Positions 11,860 through 23,672 of a stretch of DNA of 64,000 bases are shown piece after piece; position 1 is the stretch's first letter; every line of letters begins with the position of its first letter. Under the pieces are notes generated by a model. That model saw nothing but the letters and a program-made list of their open reading frames with translations, did no database searches and was not told the DNA's origin. The translations under genes were made by a program, and so were the position numbers. The DNA comes from Symbiodinium natans (taxonomy: Eukaryota; Sar; Dinophyceae; Suessiales; Symbiodiniaceae), in assembly GCA_905221605.1 (NCBI GenBank), contig CAJNDS010000202.1, forward strand, positions 832,404 through 896,403, written 5' to 3'.

Positions 11860-11884
11860 AGTGTGTGTGTGTGTGTGTGTGTGT
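11860..11884. repeat. (GT)n microsatellite
   Basis: About 12 GT dinucleotides in intergenic sequence. Confidence 0.9.
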
Positions 11885-12012
11885 GGACAAGAGTGACGCC
11901 TTCCTCTGTGCTTCTAAACAGCTAGTTCAAGTAAGTCCTGCCCTCATGCAGCATTTTGGCACGGGAGGGTTCCCTTTGGCCGGCAGCCTTGCGCGCCGGC
12001 TGGGGACAGGAC

Positions 12013-12055
12013 AGACATGGGGAGACATGGGGAGACATGGGGAGACATGGGGAGA
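12013..12055. repeat. Decamer minisatellite, unit GACATGGGGA, four copies
   Basis: Four perfect head-to-tail copies of a 10-bp unit. It is one of several tandem repeats in this window whose unit is exactly 10 bp. Confidence 0.95.
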
Positions 12056-12382
12056 CCGCCTCAGAGAATTCTCTTTCTGTGCAGGTCATGGCAGGCGTGA
12101 CAACGCTAGGTTTCACGATCACGCCTGAAGGGTCAGGATGCCAGGGCCTGACTTTCTATGGTGTTATGGCTAGCACGGCTTGGGCACTGGCACAGGGTTT
12201 GGATCACTGAGGTGCTTCGACCAGGGGGTGCCTTTCTCAGTGCTGCAGTGCTTGCGCTGTTGTCTGTTGTCATATGTTTGCCAACATGGTGTGTCCATGA
12301 GTCACAGGCTTGCCTGGCAGCTTTTGATCCATGAGCTCGCTACTGACGTAGGCTCGCCAGGCTGCATGGGCCTGCTGCTGCC

Positions 12383-13498
12383 ATGCCAGAAGAAGCGTAT
12401 GACAGAGCGCCTGGCAAAGCGGAGGGGGTCCAGGACCAGGCAGACCCCGAGAATCACGAGAGCCACGATGGTCGCGATGATGGTCATGAGGACGAGGAAG
12501 AGATGGAAGAGGAGGAGTCGGTCGAGCCAGAGCACGCCGATGGCCCAGACCATACCGATGGCCCAGAAGGGGATCGTTGGGATGATGGTCCGGCCTTGAG
12601 AGCTGCACTTCGTGCCTTGGCTCGGCAGCTGAAAATTCTCCATGCCTCCAGTGACGTGTCCCTAAAAGCCGGCGGAGCTCTCTTTAAGTGCCGACGAGAT
12701 GTTGTGGCAACCTGGAGCTCCCCTTTCAAGGCACTCATGCAGTCTCACGCCATGACAGGGCAGGAAGAAGGGGCAATCCACCCAGTGGTCGAGGTCGATG
12801 ATGTCGCGCCGGAGATCTTGGAGACTGCCATCCGTTTCATGCTTGAAGGCTGCATAACCTTTCAGGTTCGGCCACTGGACGAAACCCATGAGCTCTTACA
12901 TTTCGCAGATGCCTGGGACTTGGATGACCTGAAAGCGACCTATGGCGAGATGATGATGTCAAGAGCACGCATTTCCACCAAGAATGCGGCACCGTACTTG
13001 AAGCTGGGGCTTAGATTTTCTGTTGCCAACATTGCCCGGGCAGCAGCCGACACGCTGGCTCAGTCCGTCGATGTGAAAGGACGAGGAGGACAGGTACTCC
13101 CAGCAGAACTGATGGAGCTTGATGCAGCGTGCATGCAGGCCATTCTGGCCAGCGAAGCGTTGCATGTGGAAGACGAGGCTGATGCTTTGGAACTGATAAA
13201 GCGCTGGGCCGGTGTTGACACGCAACGAGCCCACGATGTGCCTGAACTTCTTACACAGGTTCGGCTGTCACTCTGCGGCTTTCAGACCCTCATTGACCTC
13301 GTGTCCAACTTATCCAAGGAACCTTGGCAAGAAGTTGACGCGAAGCGCTTGAATGCCAAAGTGCGGAGGGTCGTAGACGAGAAGCTTCAGGCCATCACCT
13401 CAGACAGACTTCGCCAATTCACGAAGCTGCCAGACTCGGAGAACGAGCACAAATTGGCAACAACGCTGCAGGCAAGCAAGACCCTTTACGAAGTGTAG
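12383..13498 (+). CDS. BTB/BACK domain protein
   Basis: A 371-residue single-exon gene with an ATG start and TAG stop. Residues about 1-70 are acidic and disordered and include short DGPDHTDGPEGD repeats. Residues about 88-160 match a BTB/POZ fold: DVSLKAGGALFKCRRDVVATWSSPFKALM, the usual substitution of a ligand-binding surface segment, then a strand-helix ending in IRFMLEGCITF. Residues about 175-290 resemble a BACK helical domain (LGLRFSVANIARAAADTL, LIKRWAGVD, LLTQVRLSLC). There are no Kelch repeats. BTB/BACK proteins often act as substrate adaptors for Cullin-3 ubiquitin ligases, and that role is inference here. Lack of introns sets it apart from the intron-rich neighbours and fits a retroposed or compact gene. 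Confidence 0.85.
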   Translation: MPEEAYDRAPGKAEGVQDQADPENHESHDGRDDGHEDEEEMEEEESVEPEHADGPDHTDGPEGDRWDDGPALRAALRALARQLKILHASSDVSLKAGGALFKCRRDVVATWSSPFKALMQSHAMTGQEEGAIHPVVEVDDVAPEILETAIRFMLEGCITFQVRPLDETHELLHFADAWDLDDLKATYGEMMMSRARISTKNAAPYLKLGLRFSVANIARAAADTLAQSVDVKGRGGQVLPAELMELDAACMQAILASEALHVEDEADALELIKRWAGVDTQRAHDVPELLTQVRLSLCGFQTLIDLVSNLSKEPWQEVDAKRLNAKVRRVVDEKLQAITSDRLRQFTKLPDSENEHKLATTLQASKTLYEV

Positions 13499-14275
13499 CA
13501 GGTGAGGCATTCTTCGAGCACAGCCACTTTCAACCAGTGCAGGGATGAGTCCGAAGCAGAGGAACGGTTTGGGAGAATGGAGGGGTAGCCTTGAAGGAGC
13601 CATCCGGATCCCGCGGTTTGGAAGATACACGTTGCTGGAAAGCTTTGGTCGCATAAGTGGAGCCTATGCCATGTGCGAGAGACCGGGAGATGGTCAAGAA
13701 GAAGAGCAAGACAGGAGGACGAGACGACGACGCGACGACGCTATCAGGATGAGTGGAATGAGGTGAGCATAGCACGGAGAGAGAATTATGCATGTCTTTT
13801 GGCATCCATGTGTTCATTCATAGTGTTAGCAAATGACTTACTGTGATCGGAGCCATCTGCGAAAAAGGTTTGTAGTCCAGGAAGTGGCGTTGGCAGCATC
13901 GTTGTCATGTTGTTCCGGGGAATGATGTTGCCATAGCTGAAGGCCAAAGCACTTCTCGCTAGAGGCGGACAAGCAGAAGTGTGTCCGCATTGGCTTCGCC
14001 CCTGACAGCGACAGTATTTGTTGCTTGTGCAATTCCTTGCCTTGTTGCTTCACCTGCATGCACGCGCACTGGCAGCTTTGCATTCGCCTCCTGTCGGTCT
14101 TCTGTCGAACGAGTATGCTGCAGTATGCTGTAGCCATTTCGGTGTAGCGGCCACCTACACGAAGGCAACAAGAGCAAACATCTGAAACCACAGGGCGCCC
14201 TTGGCAGTTCCAGCCCTCTTCAGTAGCCTCTTAGCTTAGAAGGCAAGCAGGGATACCAACAGCATCGCAGCTGCG
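13499..14275. other. No gene recognised between BTB and PPR genes
   Basis: Open frames on the minus strand at 13838-14191 have no recognisable motif. Nothing else is supported. Confidence 0.5.
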
Positions 14276-17200
14276 ATGTCGATGTTTCTGGTCGGCCACC
14301 ATGGGCAGGATGCCCGGCCCGTCGGCCCATTCGCCGGGGTGCGGACTCAGCGATTCGGACCATTCGAAAGAGGTCAGAGAGACCCGAGCAGCACGAGCAG
14401 CCCGAGCCTGAGAAGAAAGGCGGCGCTGCAGGAGCTGATGGAAGTCTTCGAGTCCGACTCCGATGCCAGCCAAGCGATCATGACGGCCGCAAGCGAGAGT
14501 GGCCAGTGGCGGGAAGTGCTTCTGCTCCACCAACGCCTGCTACGATCCCAAACCCCGGAAACCCCTCAGATTGGCGAAATCTACGCAAATGCAGCCTGGG
14601 GCCTTGTGCGTGCGAAGCAGTGGCAGCGTGCGCTGGGCTTGATCTCCGACTTCAGAGCTCAGTCTGAAGGTTTGACTTTTTGGTCAGCGGCTTCGAAGGG
14701 TCCTGACGGAAGCTGCATGCCGATGTTCCAGCTGCTTTTAAATATGTGCTCGAACTTTGGCAGCTGGGAGCAAGTGCTGGAACTGCTTGAGGGGTTGCGC
14801 AGCTGTCCCGAAGCAATGACCACCAATGAGGTTGCATCTGCCATGACAGCACTCACGAGGCAAAAGCAATGGCGCACGGCCTTGAGAGTCTTTGCAGAGT
14901 CGCGAGACGCTGCAGGCACAGATAAGCAGATGTACAAGGCGGCAATGAAGGCATGGTCCTGCGGACATAGCTGGCAACAGGTCATTGGCCTGCTGGCCGA
15001 GGAGCAAGCCACCCTGGGTGGAGATCAGGGTCTCGATGATGCCCTGGGGGCACTTTGTGAGGCGTCATCATCACTTCTCAAGGTGACAGGTTCCAAAGCA
15101 AGGAGTTCAAGTTCAGCACTCGCAGCATCCCGGCTTCTTGCTGACATGCGCAAGAGAAAGCTGCCTCCAGCCGCGAGGCTGTACAACCAGGCGGGCCCTG
15201 CCGATCAATCAGATGTTTTGCGGGAATTCTGAATGCCCCTGTGTCAAGAGACAGCTTCTCAGGCAATTGCAGCACATGCGAGGCACAGCCGGTCAGTCCA
15301 AGCTGCGCATCTTATTCTGGTTGCAACTGATCTTCCTGACCAGGGTGGGCGATCTAGATCAAGCACTTGAGCTGATTCGGCAGATGAGAGAAGAGGCATC
15401 ACTCATAGTTCCCGGAATACTGCTCGACATTGCAGCTGATGGTTGTGTAATGTTGCGCAGGGCTTGCCGCCAACGACGCTTGGCTGAGAAGCTGGCATCT
15501 CACAGGTTTTGAAAGGATTGTGTGGCTGCAGCCCTAGGCCGCAGATGTACCGAAGCTGCTTGCGTTCCTTGGCCAACAGGGAAGTCGGGGGTGAATTAGA
15601 GGAAAGGTGCCATGGCGGAAGACCCGAGGTGCCTTTCAAGCCGCCAGGCACTGGGAGCAGGCACTCATGCTTTTGCAGGAGAGCGTGTGGATATGTGTGG
15701 ATTCTGGTGATGGAGAGACCTCTTCTTTCTTCGCAGGAGGTTTCCCCAGATGATGCGGCCAGCTTTGAGGAAGGCATCTTCGCGTGCTCCGGAAGCGGCA
15801 GATGGCAGTTGGCAACCGATGCTTTGAAGCAGCAGCACCTCTCTTTTCGTGTGAGCAACGTTCAATAACGTTCATTAGCCAGACGAACTCAAGTGAACGC
15901 CAGTACGCCAGTGCTTCAAGCTGCGAGTTCGTCCCAGGAGCTGCTAAACGAGATGCAGGCAGGGACGAGATGGACACGGGTTGGCCAACATGACTCTTAT
16001 TAGCACCCAACTTTTAGATTAAGGGCATGCTTAGAGGACATCTCTTGTTGTTTGTTTGAGCTTTGTTTGCTCCTTGTTTTGGGCGGGGCAGGGGTGGGGT
16101 GGGCTGTGTGGCATGTGTGCTACTTTATATGGGTGGGGATCAACAGGATTTCTTAATCTGCTTTGTCTCCGCTCCGAAACATGCATGAGGGCCCCTCGTG
16201 GCCGGACCCTAGGCCGAAGGGATCGCTGTTTCCCCGTGTTTGCCACACAGCCGAAGCCATTGCATACCGCATGCCCTCGAACGTAAACATCACAGCCATT
16301 CCTGGCCTTCGAGCAACCTTTAACGAACAGCAATTCAATCTACAGTCGAGGTCGTAGTATGGCCCAGAACCTCTGAAGAATCTGTCCGCAGGCTCGAGAC
16401 CTTCCGGTGAAAGGTGTGACGTATGCCACTCTTGTCACGGCCTGCGTCCGTGCCAAGCAGCCCCCCGTCCTGCACACCGCGCCACTTGTTGCGAAGTCTC
16501 AATTCTTGTTGCAGCTTCAAACTTTCAGAGACCACCAAGGTGGCGCTCTGCACTCTATTTCTTGCACGAAATGGAGCGCACAGGTGCCGACAAATCCGAA
16601 AAGAACAAGGCCCACAGGACCTGCACTGCAATCAGGTGCTTCAACATAGCCCTGCATGCAGGTCATTCTGTATGGCGCCGTAATCACGACCTTCAACTGG
16701 CAGCGAGCCTTATGGATGTTGCGCGAGATGCCGGCCAGAGAGGTGCGAGTCCCGCAGAAAACTTCGCCACAAACCAGCAACATCGTGCACCCTCCTCGGT
16801 ACTTCAGTTCTCGACCCCAAACCATGTGCAGAGACACGGCTGATTAAGCGAGGCTAAACCAAGATAGTCCGATGATGTGCGCCGTCCAGAATTTGTACGG
16901 CGCGACCTCTAATGACTCTAATCAATGAATCAAAGCAGACGTTGGTCGTGCAGGTGCTTCCAAATGTGATCACGTATGGGGCAGTGGCTTCAGTGTGCAA
17001 CCGAGCGAGGCATCCTGGGATGAAGTCTGTCTCATTTGTTGCCTCTCTGTTGACTCTGTTGCCTTGTATCTTGGATATTTTCCTCAGGATCTAGAGTGCA
17101 GCATTGAGCATCACTACCCATGCTGGTCCTTTCAAAACCGAGCATGCTACGCCTCTGTGATCCCTTGCTAAGCTCTTCGGATGACACTGAGCATGCTTGA

Positions 17201-18000
17201 GCCAACTCTGGCCCTGTCAAGTAAACCCGAGCTACTGATGCTGGGCTCCCGGAAGGAAATACCTCTACTCAATGGAGCTGCATGAAGAGATGCAGCAGAA
17301 GGACGAGGGCTTTGCAACCACTTAGCTTGCATGAAATGTCTGGTGTCATTCAAGTCACGCAGCTTGTACCCCCCCGACGGTCGGGAGAATCAGTCGGTCA
17401 AAACTTTTGCGGCCAATCCTGTGTGGAGGCAGCTTCTGAACCATTTGCTACATACCAAGCTTTTGCACTGGTTGCTTAAGCAATCTGTTGATAGCGTTTG
17501 GCTCTCAAGTCGGACGTCTCGTCGTCAGGCTGAGTTTTTGTGATTTTTGCCACACCCTCAGCGCGGCCCGACTCAGTTTCTCGCGGTTCATACACCGTGG
17601 AATACACACCACGTTCCTACTTCCAGAGCTTCTGGTGTGGAACCAGTTCTCCGCAGCCTCAAATCAACGCCCACGACTCCGTAGTCATAGTTCTTAACAC
17701 GTGGTTCGAGTACGGAGCCCACTTGAACTTTTGAAGGAGCTACATCCAGACATTCCCTCTTTCAAGCTTGCGGTGGCCTGGTGTAAGCATCAATTGTCGG
17801 GACAGGCTGCATCGACCAGTTGCTACAACTGCAAGCTGCTTACTGCTTATGCCTGCCAAGGTAGGCGCTTGCCGCGGAAGGCTGCTCGGTTTGGAGTTTG
17901 CAGTAGCTATTCTGTGTTTTTGTCTCGCCAAAGCGCAACCAAGGTTGCAAGAGCTGCTTAAAGCGCAGCCACAGAAGGGCGGTCGTCAGAAGCTGCTCTA
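14276..18000 (+). CDS. Pentatricopeptide repeat (PPR) protein, many small exons
   Basis: PPR proteins bind organellar RNA and act in its processing or editing. Exon 1 (14276-15190, about 305 codons) carries degenerate 35-residue helical repeats such as TTNEVASAMTALTRQKQWRTAL and QMYKAAMKAWSCGHSWQQVI. Further exons rejoin in phase with correct PPR spacing: 15263-15291, 15344-about 15500 (VGDLDQALELIRQM), about 15736-15855 (ASFEEGIFACSGSGRWQLA), 15938-15958 (ELLNEMQ), 16392-16456 (GVTYATLVTACVRAK), 16540-16609 (WRSALYFLHEMERTGA), 16662-16742 (VILYGAVITT..WMLREM), 16954-17009 (LPNVITYGAVASVCNRA), 17256-about 17310 (MELHEEMQQ), and more up to about 17940 (LHPDIPSFKLAVAWC). Introns are mostly GC-AG and as short as 52 nt. 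The terminal exon is not fixed. Exon 1 up to the GC donor could start at the in-frame ATG 14276 or 14282. Confidence 0.8.
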
Positions 18001-19131
18001 GACTTTAACAGCAAGAGTGAGTTCCTCCAGCTTCGATCTCTGATTGAGCTCAGCTGGCTCCTTTCAAAGCAAGCTGAAGACGATGTCAGGGTCATGCGGT
18101 CGCAGCCGGCTTGAGGACAAAAGCCCTCGACCAACTGTCGTTGTCGTGCTGATAGCCGACTGCAGTTGCTCAAAAAAGCTGCCTGTTGATCTGGGCAAGT
18201 TTGTAGACTGGACTGGTGTGTAATGTGTGTTGATGTGCGTGTGGTCACGTCGCAATCCCAAGGCAGAGCTCCTGGAAACGACATCCAAGTTGAGCTGAGA
18301 GGGTGCTCGTAGCCAGGCTGCGATGGATCAGTCGGACTGCAGTCGGCATGCGCATGGCGCTTGCTAAGCTGAGACTCGTAGCTCAAGCCGAGGCAGTTCC
18401 ATGCGGAGATCCGCCTTCTCCCGGCGAAGGCCTCGAATCGAACGCGAGTGCTTCTGTAACTTCTGTAAACAGGGGAATACAGGGGATGAGAGATGTGGTT
18501 GAAGATCAAAGGCCATGGCCTGTGTTTGCGTTGCTTCGGTGACAGGACGAGGACAGCCCGCCAAGATTGGTGGTCTGGCCCTAGGACACTCTGTCAGAGC
18601 CAGCTCAATCTCTCAAGGTGGGACCAAGCCAGGGCGACTGATATGCACAGCAAACGTAGAGCGACATGAGCACTCAACACTAGAACGAGTCACCAACTTT
18701 GGAAAGTTTGGAAAGCATTCTGCAGAGTGAGGCCACAACAATACGAAGTATCCGACCTGAAGCTGCCCTGGATCAGATGAACCAGCGACCACAACGTTAA
18801 ACTCCAATTTGAAAGCTCTTGCATGCCTGAGCAAGCTTTAAACCTGCGGCCCCAGCAATGTAGATCACAATGCTGAAGCAGACAATGCACTCCAGTTGCG
18901 GCGTGTGAGTTGTGTCCAAGGTGCGGGACCTCTCCATGAATGGGACAGGTCTGAAACATGGTGACAAGCCAGCTGTCGAGTCCTTGGCCTGGGCTAAGGT
19001 TAAGCACGGGGCTGTCGCTCTAGGCCCCTAGGCGGGTGAAGACAGGTTTTCTTGACTTTCAGGCGCGCCGCAGCTGACATCAGAAGGTAGCCCGGTATAG
19101 TGCAGTACCATTGGTTGCCAACGTGTTCCGC
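18001..19131. other. No gene recognised between PPR and tRNA ligase genes
   Basis: Short frames on both strands, no motif. The 5' part may still contain the last PPR exon, and the 3' part any leader exon of the tRNA ligase. Confidence 0.45.
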
Positions 19132-22100
19132 ATGGCCCCATCCGTCACGCGGCTGCTGCCGGTGTGGAACGAGGATGCGGGCCTAAAGGTCCAGTTTCGG
19201 CAGGCGCTTTGGGACTCTGGAGGGGCCAGGGCTCGGCGACTTCATGGGCTGCTCCAGTGCCACGAAGGGCTACGTGTACATCTCTGGAGCCTCAACTTGG
19301 CAGATTTCTTTATCGTAATGATCACATCCAAGGATACAGAGTTGCTCAGGAATCTTGGTGAGGATCATTGCTTCCCGAGGGGCTACCCTGTGATTTGGCA
19401 GCCAGGACAGCGGTTGCACCTGTGTGGCTTTTACCCGAAGTTCAAGAATGATGCCGAGTACAGATCAATATCAACAGAAGGTGTTTCCCGCTTGTCACTT
19501 ACGATCAAGTGGTCTGGCTTTCTGTTTGCATTGCTGGCATTCTCTCACGAAAATAATTACTACTGGGTCGTTACGTCCAAGAATAGTGCCAACTGCGTCC
19601 AATCGCCTCTGGAAGACTTCACGCAACTAGCAGCTGATGTGATTGCATCTGAGCTGGGCGACACGCTTCCGTTCGCAATCAAGCTCCTTGCAGACAGGAA
19701 GACCTACTTGTGTGGTGAGTGCCTGAGCATGTCTGACCAAGGACATGGTTATTCCTATCACAAAGACGCTGCCATGATAACGTGTGCAGGCAAATATGAC
19801 AATCAGTACAGAGCAGAACAAGATGATGCATCGCTCCTTCTGCATCTACCCTTGTCGGAGATGAGAACTCTCGCGCAGGAATGTGGTTTTCGTTGTGTGC
19901 AGCAACTAGAAGTTCCATCGAGCAAGGTGCAGCGAATTGTGGATGAGCTGGAGGCCATGCGTGACTTCCTCACCCTGAAGACAACGATGCGTCTTCTGGC
20001 TCGTTATGGCTTACCCGTCGAGCAGTTTCGGGAGCACGCGGACATAATTGATTCCGATACACTGGAGGGATTGGTGATGCACTACCATTATTCGGGCAAG
20101 CCATCACTTCGTGTGAAATGGAAACTTCCACGCTACACTTTTGTGACGACACTCTTGCGCCCAGTCCGAAAGAACGGCATCTCCAGCTCAAGATTAGTAG
20201 ACAAATCAGCATCGATGGCCAAGAGTTGGTGTCGGACCCAAGAAGGGTGTGACTATTTCACATGTTTCGGCGTGCTGGCCGGCGAGCTGGTCAAGGACTT
20301 ACCTGGTGGAACGCTGGTGGCTCCCTGGATTTCAGCTGCAGAGGAGGTGCTTGCGCTGGAGCACGGTGAGCTTCTGCGGCGAGGCCGGCAGGTCATCGAG
20401 CGGACCCGAGATCAGGTGTCGGCAGCGCTGACCAAGTCAAAGCACATCTTGCACGTGCAGAAGCATGACTCCATCGGCTGCGCCCTCGTGACCTTTACGA
20501 GTTCGGAGGCGGGAGTGCGCCCACACATCAAGACGTTTTCAAGTCTTTTCCGTGTTTACCTCCTCCAGTTTGACGTAATTAGCTCCCGAAGGGATGAGTT
20601 CGGGGTAGGTTTGGAGATTTGGCGAAGCTGTGCGGATGAGCTGTGCTCGTTTTTTGAGCAATGGCAAGAATTGGCCCCAGGCCTGCCAGCGACTTTTGCA
20701 ATTGGGCGCGCGGCTTGACATCGGTGGGGTTGTGGCTGACTTGAAAAGGCACACTGACAAGACAACGGGGCAGCCCTCAACAGACACAGTGTTCGTTGCT
20801 TGGGGGAGGCAACAAGAGCTGCCACTCAGATTGCCGGATATTGCCATTGTGTGTTGCAGACTAGTTCATTCGTTTTGGGGCTTGGGGAGTGCCTTGCATG
20901 CTTAATTTGGCTCAGGAGCTCTCCGGTCAGCAGCGAAGCGTTACTGGCTTCCTTGGAGAGCTATATCTCCGGCTCTCCGAATGCCTCTCCCATTGTTCTT
21001 CCCGAAAAACGGCCCGTTGCTCCACAGAGAAGTGGCTGGCAGCTTAGGCCAGATGCCAAGTGAGACAGTCGCAGTATGAGTCGCAGTATGACGACATGGT
21101 GTCCTGCATGTAGCTGTGAGTTTGTCTGACTTGTGTGGAAGGCTTGTCCTGAGAGGGATCATGGGGTCTGGAAAAACGACTTTGGCCCGAGCACTTGCTT
21201 CTGAGCTGAAGGCTGCTTACATCAGATCCCTGGACTAATTTCTTGTGTGCATTCTTTGCCTTTATTTCATTGGCTTCCTGTGGTCTTCGGGGTCTGACTT
21301 TCGGAGTGTGCCGTGGTGTGCCAGCAACTTGCGGTTGCTTTTTCGAGCAAAGGTCAAGATGACTATGCGCATCATGGCAAGGACGCGCGCCGCGCTTCAT
21401 TCCTGGAAGAGGTGCTGGCAAAACCCGGTGATGTTGTCATATCTTTCACTTTCCAGTTTTTCTCGGCTTAAACTTTTCATGGCGCCAGGTCCGGCAGGCA
21501 ACAGCATCGGTGCTGGTTCTAGATCGGGTCAACTCCCTCCGGCGCCATCGAGCGGAGATTCTGGAGGTGCTCCACGGTGATGGCACGGCGGTGCTGCTTT
21601 CCTTGCACCACCCCCTTGACCCTCCAGGACAGTGGAGCTTTGATATTTTTGGGGCGGCGCTGAGAGTCTGAGAGAGAGTGCTGTCAGAAGTGCTTCCTTT
21701 TGAGAGGCCAGGATGCTGGAGAGGGCGCCTTGCGCCTCGCCGAAACTCGCATCCTGCAGCGCGCGGACCACCAAACGCTCTCTGGGAACAGGCATGGTCG
21801 TCGAAGAGAGTAGAGTGGGAGAGCTATGGAGAGCTTGTGTGCTTCCGATTCTTTGATGGTGGCACGCCATGATGCAACATTCCACGACTGCCTCTGCAAA
21901 CAGGACGGACTTGTCATCGATCCTGCGATGCACGGCAAATCTCATGGAACCTGTCACGGATGCCGAAGTCGCAGCCTTTGGCGCGCACATTAGGGTGGAC
22001 ATGACCCTCTCGCCACAAGATGCATTCGCCTTCGTACTTGAGCAACTCGAGTCTCTGGGCTTGGCAGAAAGAAATGACGCTGCACAGTGGGCGATACGAG

Positions 22101-22134
22101 CACCCTTCCCTTTTGACATCGCCTCCGCTCAGTG
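19132..22134 (+). CDS. Trl1/RNL-type tRNA ligase (RNA ligase + polynucleotide kinase)
   Basis: This enzyme type seals tRNA halves after intron removal and, in fungi and plants, also spliced bZIP mRNA. The first exon, about 19132-20700, is open for 528 codons and carries nucleotidyltransferase motifs in Trl1 order: motif I as IKWSG (Lys about 126; Trl1 usually KxNG), the diagnostic VTSKNSA (Trl1 VTSKHSLG), motif III-like TYLCGECLS, motif IV EGLVMHY (about 312) and motif V RVKWKLPRY (about 329). Downstream exons form a kinase: P-loop RGIMGSGKTTLA (exon ends 21224), 21353-21427 (SQDDYAHHG), 21505-21627 (VLVLDRVNSLRRHRAEI; compare DRNNHQRRER), 21707 onward (RILQRADHQTL; compare RGDNHQ), then EPVTDAEVAAF to the TGA at about 22134. 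Introns 21225-21352 and 21628-21706 have GA donors; 21428-21504 is GT-AG. The linker between 20700 and 21145 is unresolved. No cyclic phosphodiesterase domain was seen. Confidence 0.85.
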
Positions 22135-22606
22135 AAGGTCGGGGCTACGCAGACATGGGGTCGGCCCAGTTTGAGTTCGCTCCGCCCGGCTTTTTTGAAT
22201 GTGAAGCCCCGCGCAAGATCCGATTACAAGCATCTTGTCGCAACCATGCAAGATCATGCAAGCCTAAGGGATGCCAACGCTAACGGGCCCCAGAACGTTT
22301 AGCAGATCACGGGCACACCGAGGAATCGCCATCTATCTAGCAGCGTGACGGGTGAGATTACGTATGTCAAATTGGGAGACACGCCCGAACACCCAAAGCT
22401 CTCGCCCAACCGAGCAGATCCTATCAAACACAAGACACCAGCATGCAGAAGCAGCAGTTGGGCCTTCCTAGTAGTTGTCTTAATTGTAACGTTGACGACA
22501 GCTGGATCTGCTCAGCGAGGGCGCATGGTGATGCTGAGACGAAACGGCAACGCATCGGTTTCTATTGTTGTTTCTGCCTGCAGTTGTTGCCAGTAATTAG
22601 GTCTTC
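22135..22606. other. No gene recognised
   Basis: Short frames only. It may be the tRNA ligase 3' flank or the intron before the PDZ-like exon. Confidence 0.4.
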
Positions 22607-23005
22607 TTGAGCTGCTCGAAGGTTTCTTCGGACTTTGGTGCGGGTGTTCATCTGCGGCCTTCCTGGCATGGGATGCTCGTGGACGAGATTGAGGACCTGC
22701 CGGGCCAACCTGGTCTACGCTTAGGCGACTGCATCCGACAAATACAATCGCCAGGGCGGAACTGGCAAAAGCTGTATGACCAGGACCCGGAAGACTGCGA
22801 ACTGGCTTTTGCCCAGTCCTTCCAAGACGGTGCCTGTGTGCTTGTGGAGCCACAGTGCGAGACCTCAGGAGACCTGCCAGAAGGGGTGGAGGGTTTGTTG
22901 GATGTGACGCGGCTGCGGGCAGATCTGGCGAGTTTCAGTACAGACTATGATGTGGAGCTCCGACTTTCCCGGCCAGCACAAGCCACTTCCACTGAAAGCA
23001 TCTGA
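22607..23005 (+). CDS. PDZ-like domain exon, C-terminal end of an unidentified protein
   Basis: Up to 132 codons remain open, ending at TGA 23003-23005. The segment FGAGVHLRP...GMLVDEIEDLPGQPGLRLGDCIRQI has the PDZ pattern: a carboxylate-loop-like start, a strand giving V-x-E, and the GLRxGDxIxxI signature. The C-terminal 50 residues are acidic with a VTRLRADLASF helix. No initiating ATG is obvious near the start, so this is probably the last exon of a larger gene. It could alternatively be a stand-alone small PDZ protein. Confidence 0.55.
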   Translation: MSCSKVSSDFGAGVHLRPSWHGMLVDEIEDLPGQPGLRLGDCIRQIQSPGRNWQKLYDQDPEDCELAFAQSFQDGACVLVEPQCETSGDLPEGVEGLLDVTRLRADLASFSTDYDVELRLSRPAQATSTESI

Positions 23006-23054
23006 CTTTGCATAAACTCTCAATGCCTCGGCGGGCCACTTTTTTTTTTTCTTT

Positions 23055-23056
<2 letters not shown>

Positions 23057-23152
<96 letters not shown>

Positions 23153-23396
23153 AATTTTAACGCTACGCGACCCGCCTCGGCCTGGCCCAGCGCAGCGCCC
23201 GGCGCATGCTCGCGGCATCCGCAGCTGCACAGGGTCACATAGGCGTGCAGGGCCGTTCATGAATATCCGGGGAGGGGGGGGGAAAGGGGGGGGGTGCGGG
23301 GGGGGTGGGGGGGGGTGAGGGGGGTGCTTATTCTCACAACCTCTACACCTTCGGCCCGGGGCCTCGGCGGATTTGTGTGTGTGTGTGTGTGTGCGT
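23057..23396. repeat. (GT)n microsatellites flanking a G-rich tract
   Basis: A long GT run (about 23057-23149) is followed by interrupted G-runs at 23269-23332 with four or more blocks of at least six G, and then a second GT run at 23373-23396. Frames through it are repeat artefacts. Confidence 0.9.
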
Positions 23397-23653
23397 GTAT
23401 ATTTTTGGGGAGAGGGAGAGGGCGTTGCTTGGCGCCTCTGCTGGCAGGTCATGCTCGTTGGCCCACAATCTGCAGTCGCGGCCGCACGCCTCCCCGCCTC
23501 GCAACTGCTCAAGAAGCACATCGGATCGACCATGTCAGTCGGCAAAGCTGTTCGCTGGTAAAAAGCATCGACCTTTTTTCAATAACAGTTTGGTTGGATG
23601 CGAGTCGTTGCGACTTCCTCGGGTGAGATCCCTTCGCGTTGTCATTTGAATCA

Positions 23654-23672
23654 ACCCCCCCCCCCCCCCCCC
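23654..23672. repeat. Poly-C run of about 19 bases
   Basis: An uninterrupted C homopolymer in otherwise unremarkable intergenic sequence. The 23400-24290 segment contains no recognised gene. Confidence 0.85.

Larger units (their letters stand above)
10647..12382. other. No gene recognised; contains two short tandem repeats
   Basis: Open frames on both strands are short and lack family resemblance. The notable content is a GT microsatellite and a decamer minisatellite, listed separately. Confidence 0.5.

Noticed and set aside
14130-14147. Possible relic of the dinoflagellate spliced leader (GTAGCCATTTCGG) about 130 nt upstream of the PPR start
   Set aside because: Only the first 13 positions agree, with one mismatch, and the rest of the 22-nt leader is absent. 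A match this short is expected by chance in 64 kb on two strands.
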